Shown in pieces: positions 51,201-59,559 of a stretch of DNA of 64,000 nucleotides; position 1 is the stretch's first letter; each line of letters opens with the position of its first letter. Origin of the DNA: Sclerodactyla briareus (lineage: Eukaryota; Echinodermata; Holothuroidea; Dendrochirotida; Sclerodactylidae); assembly GCA_026419785.1 (NCBI GenBank), contig JAODTK010003065.1:248001-312000 (forward strand), in the 5' to 3' direction. The position numbers and the translations under genes were made by a program. Under the pieces are notes generated by a model that saw only the letters and a program-made list of their open reading frames with translations, was not told the DNA's origin and made no database searches.

Positions 51201-54200
51201 ATGTTAGACACACTAATCAATAGGACTCCTGAGAGTGTTACCCTAACTCTGTTTTCCTGAATCCAATTGATTAGTGTGCCTAACATTCTGTGCCATAGCC
51301 GTAGTGTATAGCAAGACACAAGGACAAATGGGAGATTGCATCAGCTCATTATGGGAACCATAACATCTGATAAATTTCCCATTTTTCACAACCACCCAAT
51401 AGGGCTCCTATACTCTTGATAAGGAGCTAAGCCATAAATATTCAGGTTTTCAGACTCTGACCTCTGGTGACCTCAGACGTTCTCTGACCTGACCCCAAAA
51501 CAATAGGGTTCATGTACTCATCATTGGGGAAACACACATAAAAAGTATGAGCTTCATCCATCCAGGTGGGGTCGGTTATCGTGCTTACAAGCAGCGTCAC
51601 ATAGAACATACACACACACACACTGTCATGACTGCATAGATTCCTCTGACTTCGTACAAGAATAAGAAATAGGCAGCGGTTTACATGGGTAACAGCTGAA
51701 CAAGGATAACCAATTGACATGCAATAGTCCCTCCTTATCTCTGGTAATCTATGGCACATCATTTTCCAGTAGTTCCTCTGTATATATACAGGTATTGTTT
51801 TGTAAAATAGAGGGTGGGTACCAGCCATGAGAGCATTTACTAGAGTATATTAGGCACCAACATTAATTTATGCTTGTGCTGTGCATCGCCACTAGATTGT
51901 AACATAAGAAGGCTGTCACAGGAACTTGAGGCGGTTGGGAAGGAGTACAATTACGAATAACGACTAACAGCAGTTCAATATTGCAACTTCAAAATAAACC
52001 ACTCCACTCATATTCATTGTACATCATTCTGCACTCTGTGCAATAAATTCCTATCATTCAATATACCATTCTTTCGGATTTCTTCAAGAATACTCGATCA
52101 GTGTAATGGGTTCTCCAAAAAAATAGGGTGCAAAGTTTAATTGTTCATCTATAGTTCAGTGTCATGTTGCTGTTATCCGTTCTCGTGGTCGCACCCCTCT
52201 GGTAACCACCTTTGAATAAACTGTGACAAATACTGACAGACAAACTGAACCAACCTCTCTCCTGCTTTGTGGCACTGTTCTTCCTCAGAATGTCCAAAGC
52301 CTCTCCCTCGTGATTGTGATACTACTCAAGCGTAAGGACAAAAATAATGGTGGGATCGAGCAGTGTAAATGCTTGTATAGTGAATATCTAGCTATAGCAA
52401 CCAGACTCGGGGAAAAGCCCTATTGATACAGTGTACACATGGTACAACAAAATACCTTCTGGGAGAATAATGAGGCGACAGGGGAGTACTGTACACTAGT
52501 ATTGGTATTTACTTAGAGACAATGTGGAACATGTGTGGTTTGAAGGCCAACTGCAGGGTAAATTTTAGTTCTATTCAGCCTTTATTTCAGTTCTCCTATA
52601 CCCAGCCCATAAGGCTACACATAGTACTGTATAATCTATTGTATTGACTGATTGAAAAACTACAATGAGAAAGAATTTGTTGAAGGGAAAGCATTCGGTA
52701 GAATTAGGCCCCTAGGCGAAACATATTACATTTGTTTGTAGGATGGCCGGCTTTTTTGAAAATTTGCAGACTGGTCACCATTTCCAAGGAATAAATATGA
52801 GTTTGAGTGTCGAATTTGAAAAGAATTTCTTTAGTAGAATGGGTTTATTGAATTGTATGGCATTCTTTTTTGATATTAATGATGCTTATTTTCTCAAATA
52901 TTTCAAAGGCTGAATAGGCCCCACCTTACCATGTACATGGAAAAAAAAACTTGATAAGGCAGCAGCTGATTCCCGATTTGGCCACAGCCCTCACTGCTCC
53001 AGCCGACCTCATGGGCCCGCAGTGCGCTCCCAGGACATGATTAGCCTGCAGGCTCTCGAGCATGTGATCCATGCTCTATACAAACTATGCTTTGAGAGGG
53101 AAGCACAGGGGACACAGCAGCTCTGCTGAGAAGAAAGTAGTGTGAATGTACAGTACACACATACATACACATATACACACGATAATACTTATACAGCACT
53201 ACTTCACACAGATAATAGCGCTGATCTACCTTGCTTGAAAATGTCCATCCCACCTTGAACATGTCATCCCATAGTGAGCATGTTTATCCCACCAATGCCA
53301 ACCATGCCTTGACCACAATAAATATGTACATACATGGACATATGTCCAGTGGTTGAGTTGGTCACAAGTGATAGATATAAATACTAGATTGTTCGTGTTA
53401 TGTGTGCTGCGCTGAGGTTTGAATGGGAGGGGGCACAAAACAGCTGACTGCTAATATCACACGCATGGTTGCATATCATTCACAGTTCAAGACTTACTGT
53501 AGGTGACGTCGATGCAGAAACCATTTCTCAGGCTCCTGGGACAGAATGATAGAAATGTGCACATTCTGTGATTGAGGAAACTGCAAAAGCCCAAGCATCA
53601 TGTTGGCCTACTAACATCACCATTATGTCAAAGACAATCAAGAAATAAAAATCCATGAAAGTTCAAATTGTCCATCTAGAGTTGGACCATAATTTGTTTC
53701 AGGTATCCAGAAATGGGAGTGAAACAACTGCTTTTAATAATATTCATACAAGTAAGAGAACTCACTTTCAAATTTGTGTCAATTTTCACTCAACCAACCT
53801 CTGGATAACTTGCGGCGTACAACTGTGTGTTTTTCAGGACCCTGAAATCATATAAGTAAAGCTGCAAAGAGAGGAAATGGAAAAAAAATCATAAGATTCA
53901 CTGACAATTTCAATGTAACACAAATGACGCACAAGCAAGTAATACTCACATTGCCAGATACAAATTATTGATGAAATAGCCAGGTCAAGATGCCGTAGAG
54001 ACGATCCGTCAGTTTTGTCGGATTCTGAAGCGAAATACTTTCATGAACTGTTTGTGGTGCACTGCTATTTTCTAATTTAGGCTTGTGTCCACAGCAACTG
54101 TCACTGCAATTTTGTTGTGGGCAGGTCAGTTTTTCCCCCCCTCTTTAGAGAAGAAGAAAAACCAAGTGCAATTGGCACAGTAGCTCACCCTGCCACTATA

Positions 54201-57200
54201 ATCAGTACCAATAGTATGCAATACAATAATGTGTTTTTTTTTTCGTGGTCCATTTCTCGAATGTGCATCAGAACTGATCTTGTATAAGACCATGATCCAT
54301 ACTCTCATTTCTCTCTTGTGGAAGTTTATTTTTTTTACCTTACACTGCTGAAACCCCAATTTACTGGTGCTCATGATTATACTGACCAACTTCAATGAAT
54401 CGACTATCTGCCCCATAAGCATAATCCACTTGGGGTTGAACAAAATGGCCAAAATTGACTCCTAATGACCTTTGACCTCAAATTCCTGACACTCCATATG
54501 CATCACTGGTCAATGATTACCCTGACCACCTTTCATGATCAAATCCAATCTATTCTGTAGAAAGAGCGCAGCTTGACCATTGAACAAAATGGCCAAATCT
54601 GACCCTAATGACCTTTGACCTGTAATTCCTGAACACCCTCATAGGTACCACTGGTCATGATTATACTGACCACTTCTTGTTAGTCTGATCTGTCCCATAG
54701 GAGAAGCAGCTGCTTGACCATTTGAACCAAATGGCCAAATCACCCCTGATGACCTTTGACCTCTACTTCTCGAACCTCATAAGTACCACTTGGTCAATGA
54801 TCATACTGACCATTTCCATGATCGTCCATTTCTGTCTCATAGTAGAAGCCGCCGCTTGAAAACGTTTGAACAAACTTGGCCAAAATTGACCCCTTAGAGG
54901 ACCTTTGACCTTGAATTCGTGAACACCCCAAATGTACAATAGGTCAATGATAATACGACACCAAACTTCTTGGTAGTCTGATCGTCCCCATAGGGAGAAG
55001 AAGCTGCTTGACCATTTGAACCAATGGCCACTTGACCCATAGATGACCCTTGACCACCTCGAATTTCCTGAACCCACCTCATAAGTACCACTGGTAATGA
55101 TTCATATGACCAATTTTCCATAGCCATCGACCTCCCCCCCGATCTGTCTCAAGGGCCACGCAAGACCCCGCCCGCTTGAACGTTTGAACAAAATGGCCAA
55201 AATTGACACCGCCCTAGATGACCTTTGACCTCAAATTCATGAACACCCCGAAATCTCCATTCGTCAATGATAATACTGGGACCAACTATCACCGGATCAT
55301 CCAATTCAATTGTGGTGAGAAGGAGAGGAAGCATTTTGTTTGTGTCACCTGACCAGCAACCCCAGAAATCACCTTTTTCGCGCCAAAATGACCCCTCCCT
55401 AAGAGAACTTTGACCTCAAATTCTGAACACACGTATGAAACACTGGTCAACGAGAATACTGACCAAGTTATGAAAATCTGATTGAACTATAGGAGAGAAG
55501 GATTTTGCAGTTTTTAGGCACTTACTGAGCAGCCCGGATGCCCCTTCAGTCAGTGATATTGTGACCAAGTTTCATCATGATCCACCTTACACCGTGGACG
55601 AGAAGAGTAGTAATTTTAATCAATTGTTGACAGATGTATGATAGAAGAGAAAGATAGACATGCAGATCCACAATAGCTCACCCAGCAACATTGCTGGGGT
55701 GGATGCTAAATAAACTGAATAATGAAACAATACAGAAGTGGGGGCTGCACTGATTAGGATTTTTTCGATCTACAATACATCCCCCCACGAAAAGGACATT
55801 ATATGTGCCAATGCTCAGGCTTGTTATTACTCTCATTCCAGTCCCAACTCACCATGTCCACGCCGCAGATGCATAGAGGATGTTTCAGAAGGAAAACAAG
55901 ACAAACAGTACAGTATGTATGACTATACAGATGATCCTGACAATTATAGGAATTCCAAACTGAATTCAACCAGTAGCATTTCGTCGCAAGATCAACCATA
56001 GAAGGCCTACTGAGTACATAATACATCAATATTCCATGGTCCAGTGCTGAGTTCACAGGGGCAATCACATTGTAAACAGCAGGGTAACTAATAAGAAGAC
56101 GAATCAGAAAAACACGAAAATTGTAAGCAAGCCAATTGGGATGCCTAAACCCATGGCAAATGTAATTTTGCCAGCCTCCATTGGACACGGGGGCCTCACC
56201 TACCTGTATTCAGTGTAGAGACTCTTTTCTCTCTCTCCACGTTCCTTTCTTTTCTTACAGGGAAGCTCCTGCTCTGTTCAGCTTTTATAAGCTTTTTGAG
56301 AGACTTCCTCCACATTGTCTACATGCTTGTGAAAACCTTCAGACCAGCCCTCACCCGCGTATGTCCAAGGAACCCACACCACAGATTGTGGGCTGTCATC
56401 AAATATTTGGATAGGACAAAATATATTCAACCTACCAGTAATAATGGCAATACAGTTTAATGAACGGCAGGACTACTGATCAAACCTCTGACTAAGGCTA
56501 TTCAATAGATGAGTTGCATGTAATACAATACAATAACCAATCACCTTCTGTAAAAATAACTTTCTCTACTTGGCAGTGTTGGAGGACTCGAGGCGGGACT
56601 CTGGTCCCGACTCCGGATTCAATGAACTCAGACTCGGCTCCTCGTCCTCGGCTGCTGGGACTCGGACCGAGTCCAGTCCGAGTTCCAAGAACGCTCAAAG
56701 AAATCCTTGGCTAAAATCCTGAAAATTATGCGGAAGCTAATGCAAATTCTAACCTTGATAAGCAAAACATTATGAACTACTGTCCTGTCTGTTTTGTCAA
56801 TGTCCGAATTCGCTCATACCAAATTGGAGTTAGCCAAAGTGACTAAGCTGTGGCTGTTGAAACGGAAGTCAGCAAAGGTGTCACATGCCCAGCACAGGAG
56901 AACATGATGCCACTCCCCTCAGGTCGCAAAGGATGGTGGCAGTGTGATTTTCTTGATAGGCAAGGAGAAAATATTCAGATATGCTTGTCTGGAAAATGAT
57001 TAATGGCTCCAAATGGTAGGTAGGCAGGCAGAGAGTCGACATTGGGTATATGATTTGTTTAGGTCATTTATTCTGTTAGCATTGTTTCATTGCAATTACA
57101 TGGCCCATTGCTATGGTTGCATTGAGCTTGTATTTTGCAATATATCATCCAGGGATGCAACATCTAAACTGCTAATAACTTGCTATTTTGAATCCAATAC

Positions 57201-59336
57201 TATGCCCATTTATTTTTGCTGTATGCCAAGTTTTAATAGGGAATCAGGGACTCGGACAGAAGGAATCGGACTAGAATCGTACTCGGATGCTGAGGACTCG
57301 GTCTTGAACTCAGCCTCGAATTGGCTGGACTTGACTCCACACTGCCTACTTGGCACAACAGTAGAGGGTTGGAGATCGAGACTCACCTTTTTCTCTCGCT
57401 TGGCCCAGAGGTCCCAGAGAGCATTCATAACTGCAGCAGTGGCGAGGTGGACCACCCCTTTCTCAGGTCCAAGCTGCAAAATGACATAGATTATATCAAT
57501 TAAATTAAACAATAGACAACCATAAATTTAAGAATTTTGTTTTTATTTTTTGTGCTTACATCTGGTATTTGGTATCGGTCACAAGCGGTATCCTGACAGA
57601 ATCAGAAGATATATACAGTGATTCCTTGACTGCCTTGATGGTCAAAGAGTAAGACCAAAGATAACATCAGCCATGACTGCAAAACATTAAACAATCCAAG
57701 TATCCATCACGGAAACCACACTACCAAGAAGAGCTGGATGAATTCAGGTGGGTCGAAATTGGCCAACATCTGTTTTCAACAATACAGTATCTCAATCTTT
57801 TACCAAGAATGACCCCCATCCACACCATAAACGATAGGGATTATAGTACAACACCAAAATACTCCCCAAAGTTGTTGGACCATAAACGATAGGGTTATGG
57901 ATGTATCATTATGGGGAACCAATACCAAGTAGGAGCTTCATCCATCTGGGGTTGAGTTATAATGTTCACAAGTTAAAATTTGCTAGAATATATATTTTCA
58001 CAATTTTCGAACCTTCTACCAAAGTGACCCAAGTTTACAATAACCACTTACCCAACGCAGTTGCGAATCTGCAACCAGCTTCTTGTAAAATCCCCCAAAA
58101 TCTCATAGATCTCCTGCACTTTTTGCCCGATCAGATGGAATTTCATAGCTTCAATTGCGGTGACAACTGTAGACAGAGGACACAGGCTGATTTACACTGA
58201 GTTCTGATCCAACAACATTTTTGTACAGTATATACTGTAGTGAAGAGATAGTTGCAAAATGCAAGAAGACGGTTCAACTGTGTAGGGGTCAGGAGGTTGT
58301 GCCCCCAACTTTTGGGAGGGCCTTTGCACATGATGTTCCTTGCTCACACCACAGGTATTCCAGTAGGTGGTTGCGCCCATGGCCATGGGAGGTGCATGGA
58401 TGATACAATGCCTTCAGTTCAGCATGCTGAGGAAAAGGAAACAACAGAAATCTATATCAGAGGGACCAGTTGGCCAGGGGACGTACAATATATAACTCTT
58501 GGAGTGTACACATGTACCCGGGTGTTAAATCAAACAGAAATATCCCCCTGCGAAATAGGGGGGGGGGGTATTTTTTTGACCACATCTGACTATATATAAT
58601 GTAAGTATCAATGCATTACATGTACATTTGAAAGCACTTCATCATGTTCAAGACTTATATATGCTCTGAAGACGGCCCCATCAATGAGTCACCCCAAAAC
58701 CCCGGGCACAGTTCTTCAAATGTGAGTCATTGTTAAATCCATAGTGACTCACATACGGTACCACTCCCTCTAAATGGTAAGTTGTTTTAGTCACAAAAAG
58801 ACATCTGGAGCGTGCCATTTTGCTGGAAATCATGCAGAAAGTCATCCAAGTGACTGATGACTGACCTATGACAATGACTCACTTTGTCTGGGGTCTCGGG
58901 AGAAGTCGTTCATCCAAAAATTGAGACAGTAATGCATTAGGCATTATACATAGTGCAAAGTGAATACAAGATGAATCACACTGTGTACTACCAAATAGTT
59001 ATGATGATATAAGCAGGGACGCAGCTAGCCAAATTTAGTGCTGGCTAATTTCTACCACATTGCAGTCAATGGCACTAAACAGGTGAAGCATGACGGTTGT
59101 TTCAAGGGGTGAAATGGAGAATTCATTATTTCAGTGCGGGTTGGCAAGACCTGGATATGCAGTGAGTGCTAGCCACCACCGACCAGCACTAACTACCATA
59201 CTGTAGCTACATCCCTGAACGCCTTACCTATTTCAGTCCCACGCCCAATCGTGAAGGTGGGTCCATGGCCTTCAAACCCATCGTTTGAATTGGTGTGGAT
59301 GATGACATAGGCACAGGAGTAGTCAGGATCTGTGTG
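38681..59336 (-). CDS. ENOSF1: ENOSF1-like gene, multi-exon (enolase superfamily, L-fuconate dehydratase family)
   Basis: The gene encodes a mandelate-racemase-type enolase-superfamily enzyme. Vertebrate ENOSF1 and bacterial FucD dehydrate L-fuconate to 2-keto-3-deoxy-L-fuconate using Mg2+. Twelve exons read in family order on the minus strand: HTDPDYS, GDFYKKLVADSQLRW, GPEKGVVHLATAAV, VSCID, EEALDIL, GFPAYTTS, FKMKVGA, ANQRW, ATGEHCQNRV, PHAGG, NYMPPK and YPNG. Visible active-site parts are the KxK lysine (KMK), the acidic position before ANQRW, the Glu of GEH and the His of PHAGG. The start exon and a short exon matching human GKPVWKLL were not found. The last exon ends in a stop at 38681-38683. 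Most exons contain one-base slips although splice sites and amino acids look conserved, so read errors are likelier than decay, but a pseudogene is not excluded. Introns are full of tandem repeats. Family identity is very secure; an intact product is not shown. Confidence 0.93.
38953..39045 (-). CDS. ENOSF1: ENOSF1-like exon, NYMPPK segment (5' edge approximate)
   Basis: Before a gtaaac donor the sequence fits DYVDILLREHFKYP and ANYMPPK across several slips, matching human CEYVDHLHEHFKYPVMIQRASYMPPK. No clean acceptor AG is visible at the expected place (the sequence there reads ttttactgccgctcg), so the start is estimated. Confidence 0.72.
40145..40655 (-). repeat. 64-bp minisatellite, about seven units
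   Basis: The word ttaggca recurs at 40191, 40274, 40336, 40403, 40467, 40531 and 40595, mostly 62-67 bp apart. Each unit carries (c)agaactgaa(g)agaatggg(a)cacagatgggctggaa-tactgcaagcatctccc. It lies in the intron just downstream of the PHAGG exon. Confidence 0.9.
40691..40779 (-). CDS. ENOSF1: ENOSF1-like exon with the catalytic-His PHAGG motif
   Basis: The exon follows gttgcag and completes the previous codon (A|TT, Ile). With slips it reads IPVCPHAGG, then CELVHNLIIVDYISIS and TE before gtactc, matching human [28 protein letters not shown]. The His of PHAGG is the acid/base histidine of FucD-type enzymes. Minisatellites flank the exon on both sides, and the 87-bp one contains copies of this exon's 5' edge. 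Confidence 0.87.
40760..41375 (-). repeat. 87-bp minisatellite containing an exon edge, about seven units
   Basis: The word agcatg recurs at 40761 (the exon itself), 40846, 40933, 41022 and 41114, with degraded versions near 41224 and 41308; the spacing is about 84-92 bp except for one interval of 110. On the minus strand each unit reads tgttgttccag, TTCTGTGTGT(A/C)CTCATGCT(A/G)G, then intronic catatcttgtttagactatagatgtttatg. The capitals copy the acceptor-proximal part of the PHAGG exon. Confidence 0.88.
41733..41904 (-). CDS. ENOSF1: ENOSF1-like exon, ATGEHCQNRVMFKQ segment
   Basis: The acceptor is ttttgcag and the donor gtgagt. It reads ALNPLGIG, MATGEHCQNRVMFKQFLKSG, then CRFGSVN and LSIMLMARKCN in shifted frames. 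It matches human ALVPLGIGIATGEQCHNRVIFKQLLQ and CRLGSVNENLSVLLMAKK. The Glu of GEH is the third metal ligand of the family. Three or more slips lie in its second half. Confidence 0.9.
43025..43127 (+). CDS. Candidate internal exon, opposite strand to ENOSF1-like gene
   Basis: A strong polypyrimidine tract plus gcag precedes 103 open nucleotides ending AAG|gtgaga. The frame reads ALNFPFEAQTKKSYSC then VMFMPPSQRTHETWSIS. Just upstream (about 42855-42998) a second open plus-strand stretch after cactcag is hydrophobic (LSLFLIFLF, ...PIISYLMLSVWY). Together they could be two exons of a nested gene inside an ENOSF1-like intron. The family is not recognised and chance is possible. Confidence 0.3.
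43250..45350 (+). mobile_element. Family A element: large core units plus (GATG/GATA)n and hairpin end
   Basis: The words tacatgta-(t)ttgaagaaaatca-ttgaagcttgtg and gagatgcatttcaagtacc recur at about 44048, 44484 and 44786, with catgaaatgggcc after each. A GGAT/GATA microsatellite (45065-45290) follows. Then comes a stem of TAGCTCAA (45319-45326) and TTGAGCTA (45341-45348) ending in CTAA. It occupies the intron between the ANQRW and GEH exons. Confidence 0.7.
45600..45960 (+). mobile_element. Family D fragment, two to three core units
   Basis: It shares (t)cctgaaca(t)cctca, (t)accagta-ca and tactgaccactttcat words with the 54.35-55.71 kb array. No microsatellite or terminal hairpin was seen, so it looks partial. 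Confidence 0.6.
46562..46699 (-). CDS. ENOSF1: ENOSF1-like exon with the Mg-binding DANQ region
   Basis: The exon lies between tgggcag and gtaaat. Across several one-base slips it reads MM(D)ANQRWEVQEAIDGMSNM, AQFKHKW, then a garbled EEPTTPEDILGP and TIAK, matching human MMDANQRWDVPEAVEWMSKL and PTSPDDILGHATISK. The metal-binding Asp codon before ANQ is itself hit by a slip. Confidence 0.88.
46785..46995 (-). repeat. GTGACT/AGTCAC-rich dispersed element, copy 1
   Basis: On the minus strand it ends tgactcacattgtctggggt, as the copy at 58680-58915 ends on the plus strand. Two internal gtcac(t/a)(g/a)aa(g)tgactgaggggtg repeats give local palindromes. Confidence 0.6.
46996..48880. other. Intron DNA, no recognised repeat or exon
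   Basis: Lies between the ANQRW and KxK exons. Overlapping open frames on both strands (47146-47584, up to 116 codons) have no motif or splice support. Confidence 0.4.
49092..49215 (-). CDS. ENOSF1: ENOSF1-like exon with the KxK catalytic lysine motif
   Basis: The exon runs from cactcag to gtgaga. It reads KCRAALQAG(W), then FKMKVGANLEDDIRRAK and IIRQERLGYENDL, matching human FKVKVGADLQDDMRRCQIIRD. KMK is the KxK motif whose second lysine is the general base in this subgroup. The 124 nt are two bases short of the 42 codons expected, with the slips just before the KFK. Confidence 0.95.
49520..49812 (+). repeat. 62-bp minisatellite, five units with alternating variants
   Basis: The word gagtaattgtgtgagcaat recurs at 49541, 49602, 49664, 49726 and 49787. 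Units alternate between an attagctg(t/g)c-tcagtgcatg form and an atcagctggcttcagtgtatgcac form, giving a 124-bp higher-order period. Confidence 0.92.
50489..50567 (-). CDS. ENOSF1: ENOSF1-like exon, GFPAYTTSVGWLGYSD segment
   Basis: The exon reads ELPEEKGFPAYTTSVGW then LGYSDELIQQ before gtaaat, matching human MLAQGYPAYTTSCAWLGYSDDTLKQ. Starting after the AG at 50569-50568 joins the phase of the previous exon (G|AA). One T is missing in the GGTTTCCC stretch. Confidence 0.94.
51191..51296. repeat. Inverted repeat, 31-bp arms, 44-bp loop
   Basis: Arm 51191-51221 and arm 51266-51296 are reverse complements with a single mismatch (position 18 of the arm). Total length is 106 bp. It is MITE- or foldback-like, in an intron. 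No clear target-site duplication was seen at its edges. Confidence 0.9.
51345..51665 (+). mobile_element. Family B element, single core unit plus CA tail and terminus
   Basis: It reads tgacctctggtgacct, ccaaaacaatagggttcatg, agtatgagcttcatccatcc, ggttatcgtg, then (CA)n (51607-51622), gactgcata and the terminal GATTCCTctgacttcgtacaag (51639-51660). This is the same order as at 60.4-63.0 kb. Confidence 0.8.
51666..52240. other. Intron DNA, nothing recognised
   Basis: No repeat, exon or motif was recognised between the family B element and the EEALDIL exon. Confidence 0.45.
52255..52321 (-). CDS. ENOSF1: ENOSF1-like exon, EEALDIL segment
   Basis: The exon reads ITITREEALDILRKNSATKQ then ER plus a G, matching human ITDVLTEEDALEILQKGQIGKKERE. 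The donor is gttggt, a weak but GT donor. The acceptor side near 52322 is off by one or two bases relative to the expected phase, so the 5' edge is approximate. Confidence 0.85.
53498..53535 (-). CDS. ENOSF1: ENOSF1-like short exon, VSCID segment
   Basis: The acceptor is tctgtcccag and the donor gtaagtc. The 38 nt fit P-E-K-M-V-S-C-I-D-V-T-Y plus one base if two single-base gaps are allowed, matching human DPRMLVSCIDFRY. The call rests on order, splice sites and length as well as similarity. The exon that should precede it (GKPVWKLL) was not found in the 3.8 kb intron. Confidence 0.75.
54350..55709 (+). mobile_element. Family D element: 145-bp core array with terminal hairpin
   Basis: About seven units of 141-187 bp carry gacctttgacct, (c)ctgaacacc, tacca(c)tggtca, atactgacca and gcttgacc-tttgaacaaaatggcc. 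The array decays into agagaaagatagacatgc and ends with the perfect stem CCCAGCAA/TTGCTGGG (55681-55698), then ggtggatg and CTAA (55706-55709). The hairpin-then-CTRR order is that of a Helitron 3' end. It has no coding capacity. Confidence 0.72.
54466..55231. promoter_or_regulatory. Four perfect DR1 nuclear-receptor motifs
   Basis: TGACCTTTGACCT occurs exactly at 54466-54478, 54609-54621, 54750-54762 and 55219-55231; near copies lie at 54900, 55044 and 55407. Its reverse complement AGGTCAAAGGTCA is the canonical DR1 bound by RXR heterodimers and HNF4. Whether any is used is unknown; they are part of the repeat core. Confidence 0.5.
56579..56700. repeat. GGACTC-rich short element, copy 1
   Basis: It is dense in ggactc/gagtcc words with a foldback ggactcggaccgagtcc near 56660. 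A relative lies at 57240-57350. Confidence 0.65.
57240..57350. repeat. GGACTC-rich short element, copy 2
   Basis: It has gggactcggacaga, ggactagaatcg, ggactcggtcttgaactc and ggacttgactcc. It ends about 35 bp from the GPEKG exon's donor. Confidence 0.65.
57387..57473 (-). CDS. ENOSF1: ENOSF1-like exon, GPEKGVVHLATAAV segment
   Basis: This is a clean 87-nt, phase-0 exon of 29 codons between ttgcag and gtgagt. It reads LGPEKGVVHLATAAVMN then ALWDLWAKREKK, almost identical to human GPEKGVVHLATAAVLNAVWDLWAK. It is the best-conserved exon and has no slip. Confidence 0.97.
57740..58035 (+). repeat. Family B fragment abutting an exon
   Basis: Words aaacgatagggt, atggggaaccaataccaagta-gagcttcatccatc and gttataatgttcacaag match family B core units. 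It stops less than 20 bp from the donor of the GDFYKKL exon. Confidence 0.7.
58052..58166 (-). CDS. ENOSF1: ENOSF1-like exon, GDFYKKLVADSQLRW segment
   Basis: The exon lies between ctacag and gtaagt. It completes the split codon of the previous exon (G|TT) and reads TAIEAMKFHLIGQKVQEIYE. One missing base near a T run then shifts the frame, and the next frame gives GDFYKKLVADSQLRW, matching human GDFRGFYRQLTSDGQLRW. A family B repeat fragment abuts it on the downstream side. Confidence 0.93.
58680..58915 (+). repeat. GTGACT/AGTCAC-rich dispersed element, copy 2
   Basis: It begins aatgagtcaccccaaaacc and ends aatgactcactttgtctgggg. The inner agtcat/atgact pairs are palindromic. It is opposite in orientation to the copy at 46785-46995. 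Confidence 0.6.
59228..59336 (-). CDS. ENOSF1: ENOSF1-like exon (first one found), HTDPDYS segment
   Basis: Acceptor ...acag and donor gtaagg bound 109 nt read cleanly as HTDPDYSCAYVII...HGPTFTIGRGTEI plus one base. This aligns with human ENOSF1 from about residue 29 (HTDPDYSAAYVVIE...FTLGKGTEV). It has no slip. A long C-rich tract lies 120 bp upstream in the preceding intron. Confidence 0.95.
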
Positions 59337-59456
59337 CTGTCAAAATTAGAGAGAAGGAGGGAAGCGTTGTGAACAAGGCTCAAGGCAGTTCCCAAGTCCT
59401 GGCTGTGTCGATGGGACACGAGAATTATAAACCAGTCAGAATTATGGACATTGAAA

Positions 59457-59556
59457 CCTCCCCCCTCCCCCCCCCCCCCCTCCCCCCCCCCTCCCCCCCC
59501 CCCCCCTCCCCCACCTGCCCCCTCCCCCCCCCCCTCCCCCCCCCCCTCCCCCCCCA
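59457..59556. repeat. C-rich homopolymer tract (G-rich on the gene's sense strand)
   Basis: About 100 bp are almost entirely C with single T interruptions. On the ENOSF1-like sense strand this is repeated runs of G8 or more, able to form G-quadruplexes. Pro- and Gly-rich frames over it are artefacts. Confidence 0.9.
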
Positions 59557-59559
59557 ACT

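Noticed and set aside
57013-57489. 158-codon plus-strand frame
   Set aside because: It is antisense to the well-supported GPEKG exon and covers a GGACTC repeat.
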